From Novosphingobium sp. SG751A (lineage in GTDB: Bacteria; Pseudomonadota; Alphaproteobacteria; Sphingomonadales; Sphingomonadaceae), in the NCBI RefSeq assembly GCF_013149295.1, contig NZ_JABGCB010000006.1, forward strand, positions 62,001 through 126,000: 64,000 nucleotides of DNA. Reading direction: 5' to 3'. The translations under genes and the position numbers were made by a program. A model generated the notes under the pieces. It was not told the DNA's origin, did no database searches, and worked only from the letters and a program-made list of their open reading frames with translations. Position 1 is the stretch's first letter, and each line of letters starts with the position of its first letter. Below, piece by piece: positions 60,791-64,000 of the stretch.

Positions 60791-62248
60791 ATGAAGACCC
60801 CAGTGGCGCCTGCCCCACTGTCGATATCCTTGCATCGCCATGGCGAGGCGGCGGCGGAACTGTCGGCGCGGCAGAAGTCGCTGGCGTTTTTTACGCTGCT
60901 GACGGCTCTGGCGCTGGAAATCATCGACCTCACCATCGTCAACACGGTGCTGCCGGCCATCGAACATGACCTCAGGGCCGATTCTGCTCAGTCGCAATGG
61001 GTGATCGCGGCCTATTCGCTCAGCTTTGCCGTACTGCTCATTCTGGGCGGACGGCTGGGCGATCTGTTTGGCGGGCGGCGGATGTTCCTGGTGGGCGTGG
61101 GCGGGTTTACGGCATCCTCGCTGCTCTGCGGACTTGCTTCAACGCCGCATCATCTGATCGCCGCTCGCGCGCTGCAAGGCATGACCGGCGCGATGATGGC
61201 GCCTCAGGTGATGACCATGATCCAGCTGCTTTATGATCCGGTGGAGCGCATCGGGCGGATTGCGTGGTTTGGCGTGGTGGGAGGCCTGTCGGCCATCGTC
61301 GGGCCTTTGCTGGGCGGGGTGTTGATCGCGCTGAACCTGTTCGGGCTGGGATGGCGGGCGGTGTTCCTGCTGAATGTGCCGATCGGGCTGTTGGCGGTGC
61401 TGGCGGGGATCGTTTTGCTGCCTCGTGCCGAGCGCCACCCGGATCGCAGGATAGATATTGTCGGCACGGCACTGTTTGGCGCGGGCTTGTTCGCCTTCCT
61501 TTTTCCGATGATTCAGGAAAAGCGCCATGGTTTTGATGCGGCGATGGTGGTGTGGTGGCTGGCCGCACTGGGTTTGGCCGGGGCAGGGCTGATTCATCAA
61601 CGCCGCCGTCAGCGCAAGCGACAGGCCACCGTTATCGAGCCGGGCATGTTTGCCAACGATACTTTTCGTCTGGGCGTCCTGATCTCGTTGAGCTTTTCGG
61701 CAGCCAACACGGGGTTTCTTTTCGTGTTCGCCTATGCGCTGCAACGCGAACTGGGCTTTTCCGCCTTGCAGACCGGCCTGTTGCACGTGCCTTTCAGCGC
61801 CGGGGTGATGTTTGCCATGGCCTTTCTGGTGCGCCGGTTTCTCACGCAATATGGCCGTATGGTGCTGATCGTTGGCGCCATCATCATGGGCGCAGGGTGC
61901 ATGGGCATTCTGGGGTGGATGGCTCTTGGCGCTGTCCGGCCGGTGCTGCTCATTCCGGTTCTCTTGCTGGCCGGGGTGGGCATGGGGCTGGTTTCGGGGC
62001 CTTTGGGCGCGGTTTCGGTGGCGCGGGTGGAGCGACAGCAGGCAGGATCGGCCAGCGGCATCATCAAGACTGTCCAGCAAATGGGCGGGGCGCTGGGCAT
62101 TGCCTTGGTCGGCTCGGCCTATCTCCAGTTTGCCGAAAACGGGCGGGGCGAGGCGGCTGCGCTTGCCGTGATGCTCGCCCTGTTGGCGCTGTGCCTGTTC
62201 TGGGCTGCGCGGCTGCCGCAGGAAATTTTCCCGCGCAAGGCGGGTTGA
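60791..62248 (+). CDS. MFS transporter, DHA2 type, copy 2
   Basis: The protein has 485 residues from the ATG at 60791 (GAGG upstream; 60776 is a TTG). The motifs EIIDLTIVNTVLPAIEHDL, GGRLGDLFGGRRMF and GPLLGGVLIALNLFGLGWRAVFLLN match copy 1 at 31800 almost position by position, so the two are paralogs. A CGD alpha/beta pair follows 33 bases later. It probably moves the glycoside, aglycone or a sugar product under operator B control. Confidence 0.87.
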   Translation: MKTPVAPAPLSISLHRHGEAAAELSARQKSLAFFTLLTALALEIIDLTIVNTVLPAIEHDLRADSAQSQWVIAAYSLSFAVLLILGGRLGDLFGGRRMFLVGVGGFTASSLLCGLASTPHHLIAARALQGMTGAMMAPQVMTMIQLLYDPVERIGRIAWFGVVGGLSAIVGPLLGGVLIALNLFGLGWRAVFLLNVPIGLLAVLAGIVLLPRAERHPDRRIDIVGTALFGAGLFAFLFPMIQEKRHGFDAAMVVWWLAALGLAGAGLIHQRRRQRKRQATVIEPGMFANDTFRLGVLISLSFSAANTGFLFVFAYALQRELGFSALQTGLLHVPFSAGVMFAMAFLVRRFLTQYGRMVLIVGAIIMGAGCMGILGWMALGAVRPVLLIPVLLLAGVGMGLVSGPLGAVSVARVERQQAGSASGIIKTVQQMGGALGIALVGSAYLQFAENGRGEAAALAVMLALLALCLFWAARLPQEIFPRKAG

Positions 62249-62281
62249 ATATCAAACCATTGAAGAAAAGGAGAGTTTCAG

Positions 62282-63184
62282 GTGGAGGATCGCTTCAAAT
62301 ACGGCGTGTCTCTTTACAGCTTTACCGAGGATTTCGGCAGCGTCATGTCGATCGAGGAAGGCTTTGACCATATTGCCGACACTGGCGCCACAGGTATCGA
62401 GATCCTGGGTGAAACCCATGTGACGGGCTATCCCACGCCGGACAAGGCGTGGCTGGACCGCTGGTTCGGCCTGCTGGACCGTACCGGGCTGGAGCCGACC
62501 AACATGTGCTCGTGGGTGGACACCAAGCTGCGCCTTGGCCAGTCGCTGTCGGTGGACGAGGGGGCGGCCGAGCTGGTGCGCGATCTGACGCTGGCGCATC
62601 AGTTGGGCTTCAAGTTTCTGCGGCCCAAATTCGGCGTGATCTCCGCCGATCTGGTGCCGGACCCGATCTGGGCGCCCGCGGTAGAGCGCGTGCTGGATCT
62701 GGCGCACAAGCTGGACATCGTGATCTGTCCTGAAATCCATTCGCCAACGCCGATCAACCATCCGGTCGTCCATGGCTATATCGATTTCATCGAACGCACC
62801 GGCACCAAGAACTTCGCCTTGCTGATCGACACCGGAATCTTTCAGGACCGGCCGCTGAAGAGCTGGGTACATGAGGTGCCCGAAGGCGACAGCGACCATG
62901 CCAAGCTGATCAACGGCATGAAGGTGAACCCCGAGGAACTGGTGGGCATCGCGCCCTACATCGCCTTTATCCAGGCCAAGTTCCATCACATCGACGACAA
63001 CCTCCATGACGAGAACATCCCGTGGGAAAAGGTGATCCCGGTGCTCAAGCGCATTGGCTACACCGGCTATCTGTCGAGTGAATATGAGGGCGTGCGCGAA
63101 CCGTGGGTGGCGATCGACCAGGTGCGCCGACAGCATGTGCTGCTGCGCCGGCTTGAGGCTGCCTGCGACGCTGTGCCCGCCTAA
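62282..63184 (+). CDS. C-glycoside deglycosidase alpha subunit, copy 3 (GTG start)
   Basis: The protein has 300 residues; GTG 62282 follows AAAAGGAGAG. It is 36-40 residues shorter than copies 1 and 2, mostly in the region after the second metal ligand. Ligand positions: Glu151 (CPEIHSP), Asp183 (LLIDTG), Gln231 (FIQAKF) where the other copies have His, and Glu267 (SSEYEG). Gln at this place is used by hydroxypyruvate isomerases, so the site is probably still metal-binding. N-terminus GVSLYSFTED and tail QVRRQHVLLRRL match the paralogs. Confidence 0.8.
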   Translation: MEDRFKYGVSLYSFTEDFGSVMSIEEGFDHIADTGATGIEILGETHVTGYPTPDKAWLDRWFGLLDRTGLEPTNMCSWVDTKLRLGQSLSVDEGAAELVRDLTLAHQLGFKFLRPKFGVISADLVPDPIWAPAVERVLDLAHKLDIVICPEIHSPTPINHPVVHGYIDFIERTGTKNFALLIDTGIFQDRPLKSWVHEVPEGDSDHAKLINGMKVNPEELVGIAPYIAFIQAKFHHIDDNLHDENIPWEKVIPVLKRIGYTGYLSSEYEGVREPWVAIDQVRRQHVLLRRLEAACDAVPA

Positions 63185-63196
63185 CCCCTCTTCAGG

Positions 63197-63610
63197 ATGA
63201 CCATCATGTATGAATTCCAATTGATCCAAAGCACCGGTTTTCGCAACCACGGACCAGAGGGCGCGCGCGATGGCGTTGAAGTGCGCCTGCGCCTGCCCAA
63301 TTATCGCGGCATGCGCCTCTCGCTGCTGGACGGTATCGACGTTACGCTCGACGGCGAGTTCTTCAGCCACGAAGTCACCAGCCTGATCCTGGGCGGCACG
63401 GTGTATGACCTTGCCGCCATGCGCGATGCCACCACTGTGCGCTGGGCGATGGGCGAACATGCCAGCGTGCTGGTGCCCAAGCCGGGCGGGCTCCTGCCCG
63501 GCATTCACCATGTCAAGGTGGCCGCCCTGGTGCGCTCGCCCTATTTCCCGCCGCATCTGCAACCTTTGCCGGTGCATGGCGAGCGTCTGGCCACCATCGT
63601 GCTGCCCTGA
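63197..63610 (+). CDS. C-glycoside deglycosidase beta subunit, copy 3
   Basis: The protein has 137 residues, 12 bases after the alpha subunit. The family core is LPNYRGMRLSLLDGIDVTLDG, followed by FFSHEVTSLILGGTVYDL, VRWAMGEHASVLVPKPGGLLPG and RSPYFPPHLQPLP. The order alpha-beta is as in copy 2. It forms the small subunit of the third putative C-C bond-cleaving enzyme. Confidence 0.8.
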   Translation: MTIMYEFQLIQSTGFRNHGPEGARDGVEVRLRLPNYRGMRLSLLDGIDVTLDGEFFSHEVTSLILGGTVYDLAAMRDATTVRWAMGEHASVLVPKPGGLLPGIHHVKVAALVRSPYFPPHLQPLPVHGERLATIVLP

Positions 63611-63702
63611 CGATTGCCGGGAGTGGGTCGGGGCCGGTCAATTCTGGCTGGCCCCGATCCGATTTGCTGCTAAGGGAACCGGCATATCGCAGGAAAGACA
63701 TC

Positions 63703-64000
63703 ATGGCGGAAAAGAAGCCCTATCACCGTGAAAACCTAAAACGGGATCTGTTTGAGGCAGGGCGGGACTTTGTGCAGAAGCACGGCCACCATGAGCTTTC
63801 CATGCGCACGCTGGCCCAGTTGGCAAGCGTATCGCCGGGCGCCGCCTACCATCACTTCGCTGATCGACGGGCGATCCTTTTGGCTGTGGCGATCGACGGT
63901 TTCGAACGGTTGCTCCATCAGGTCATCGAGCCGCAGGAAACCGAGCTTTCGCCGGTGGAGATGATCAAGGCCGGGGCATCGCGCTTTGTCCGCTTCGCAT
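63703..64000 (+). CDS. TetR-family regulator, N-terminal part (runs off window)
   Basis: The frame is open from ATG 63703 (AGGAAAGACATC upstream) to the window end, 99 codons. The helix-turn-helix is LFEAGRDFVQKHGHHELSMRTLAQLASVSPGAAYHHFADRRAILLAV, a standard TetR DNA-binding domain. The ligand domain is cut off. It is the nearest regulator to the operator B sites and lies downstream of the CGD copy 3 operon, so it is the leading candidate for binding them. Confidence 0.85.
   Translation, partial: MAEKKPYHRENLKRDLFEAGRDFVQKHGHHELSMRTLAQLASVSPGAAYHHFADRRAILLAVAIDGFERLLHQVIEPQETELSPVEMIKAGASRFVRFA

Noticed and set aside
1..64000. CRISPR arrays, tRNA or rRNA genes, prophage or complete IS elements
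   Set aside because: No regularly spaced direct repeats, cloverleaf-like sequence, integrase, transposase or terminal inverted repeats were recognised on reading the window.

Overview
The window is GC-rich, gene-dense alphaproteobacterial DNA, most likely from a sphingomonad (Novosphingobium/Sphingomonas-like). This is an inference from six TonB-dependent receptors (TBDRs) paired with catabolic enzymes, a GH106 rhamnosidase of the RhaM type, and a riboswitch-led cobalamin operon with ATGA-coupled genes. No 16S rRNA, tRNA, CRISPR array or complete insertion sequence was seen.

Layout. 0-5 kb: two TBDRs (one cut by the window edge) with a secreted tyrosine-type phosphatase and a PhoD-type phosphatase. 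5.3-8.7 kb: a siderophore receptor and PepSY reductase behind a Fur-like box. 8.8-17.3 kb: a LacI regulator, a TBDR, a GH3 beta-glucosidase, a carboxylesterase and a Tat-exported TIM-barrel isomerase. 17.4-19 kb: a divergent EamA exporter and Lrp regulator. 19-27 kb: a GMC oxidoreductase, two C-glycoside deglycosidase (CGD) alpha/beta pairs, an MFS transporter, a TetR and a ThuA protein. 27-34 kb: a TBDR, a Tat small subunit with a GMC dehydrogenase, an MFS transporter and a Hyi-like isomerase. 34-39 kb: a complete malonate module (MCD, MatB, GntR, MadL, MadM). 39-45 kb: an MFS transporter, a TetR and a tripartite NodT/EmrA/EmrB pump. 45-52 kb: a cobalamin riboswitch and eight genes for lower-ligand and nucleotide-loop assembly. 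52-64 kb: a TBDR, the GH106 rhamnosidase, a DUF1080 hydrolase, a Gfo/Idh/MocA dehydrogenase, an MFS transporter, a third CGD alpha/beta pair and the start of a TetR gene.

Working model. Apart from the housekeeping blocks, the window looks like an island for plant glycosides, probably flavonoid O- and C-glycosides. TBDRs import them; GH106, GH3 and the esterase trim rhamnose, glucose and acyl groups; different dehydrogenases (cytosolic GMC, Tat-exported GMC, Gfo/Idh/MocA) oxidise the remaining sugar at C3; CGD alpha/beta pairs or DUF1080 then split the 3-oxo-glycoside. Three CGD pairs lie within about 43 kb, and two distinct palindromic operator families mark the promoters of two of the modules. 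The malonate module would fit malonylated glycosides. The family assignments are well supported by sequence; substrates, regulator-operator pairing and pathway order are inference.
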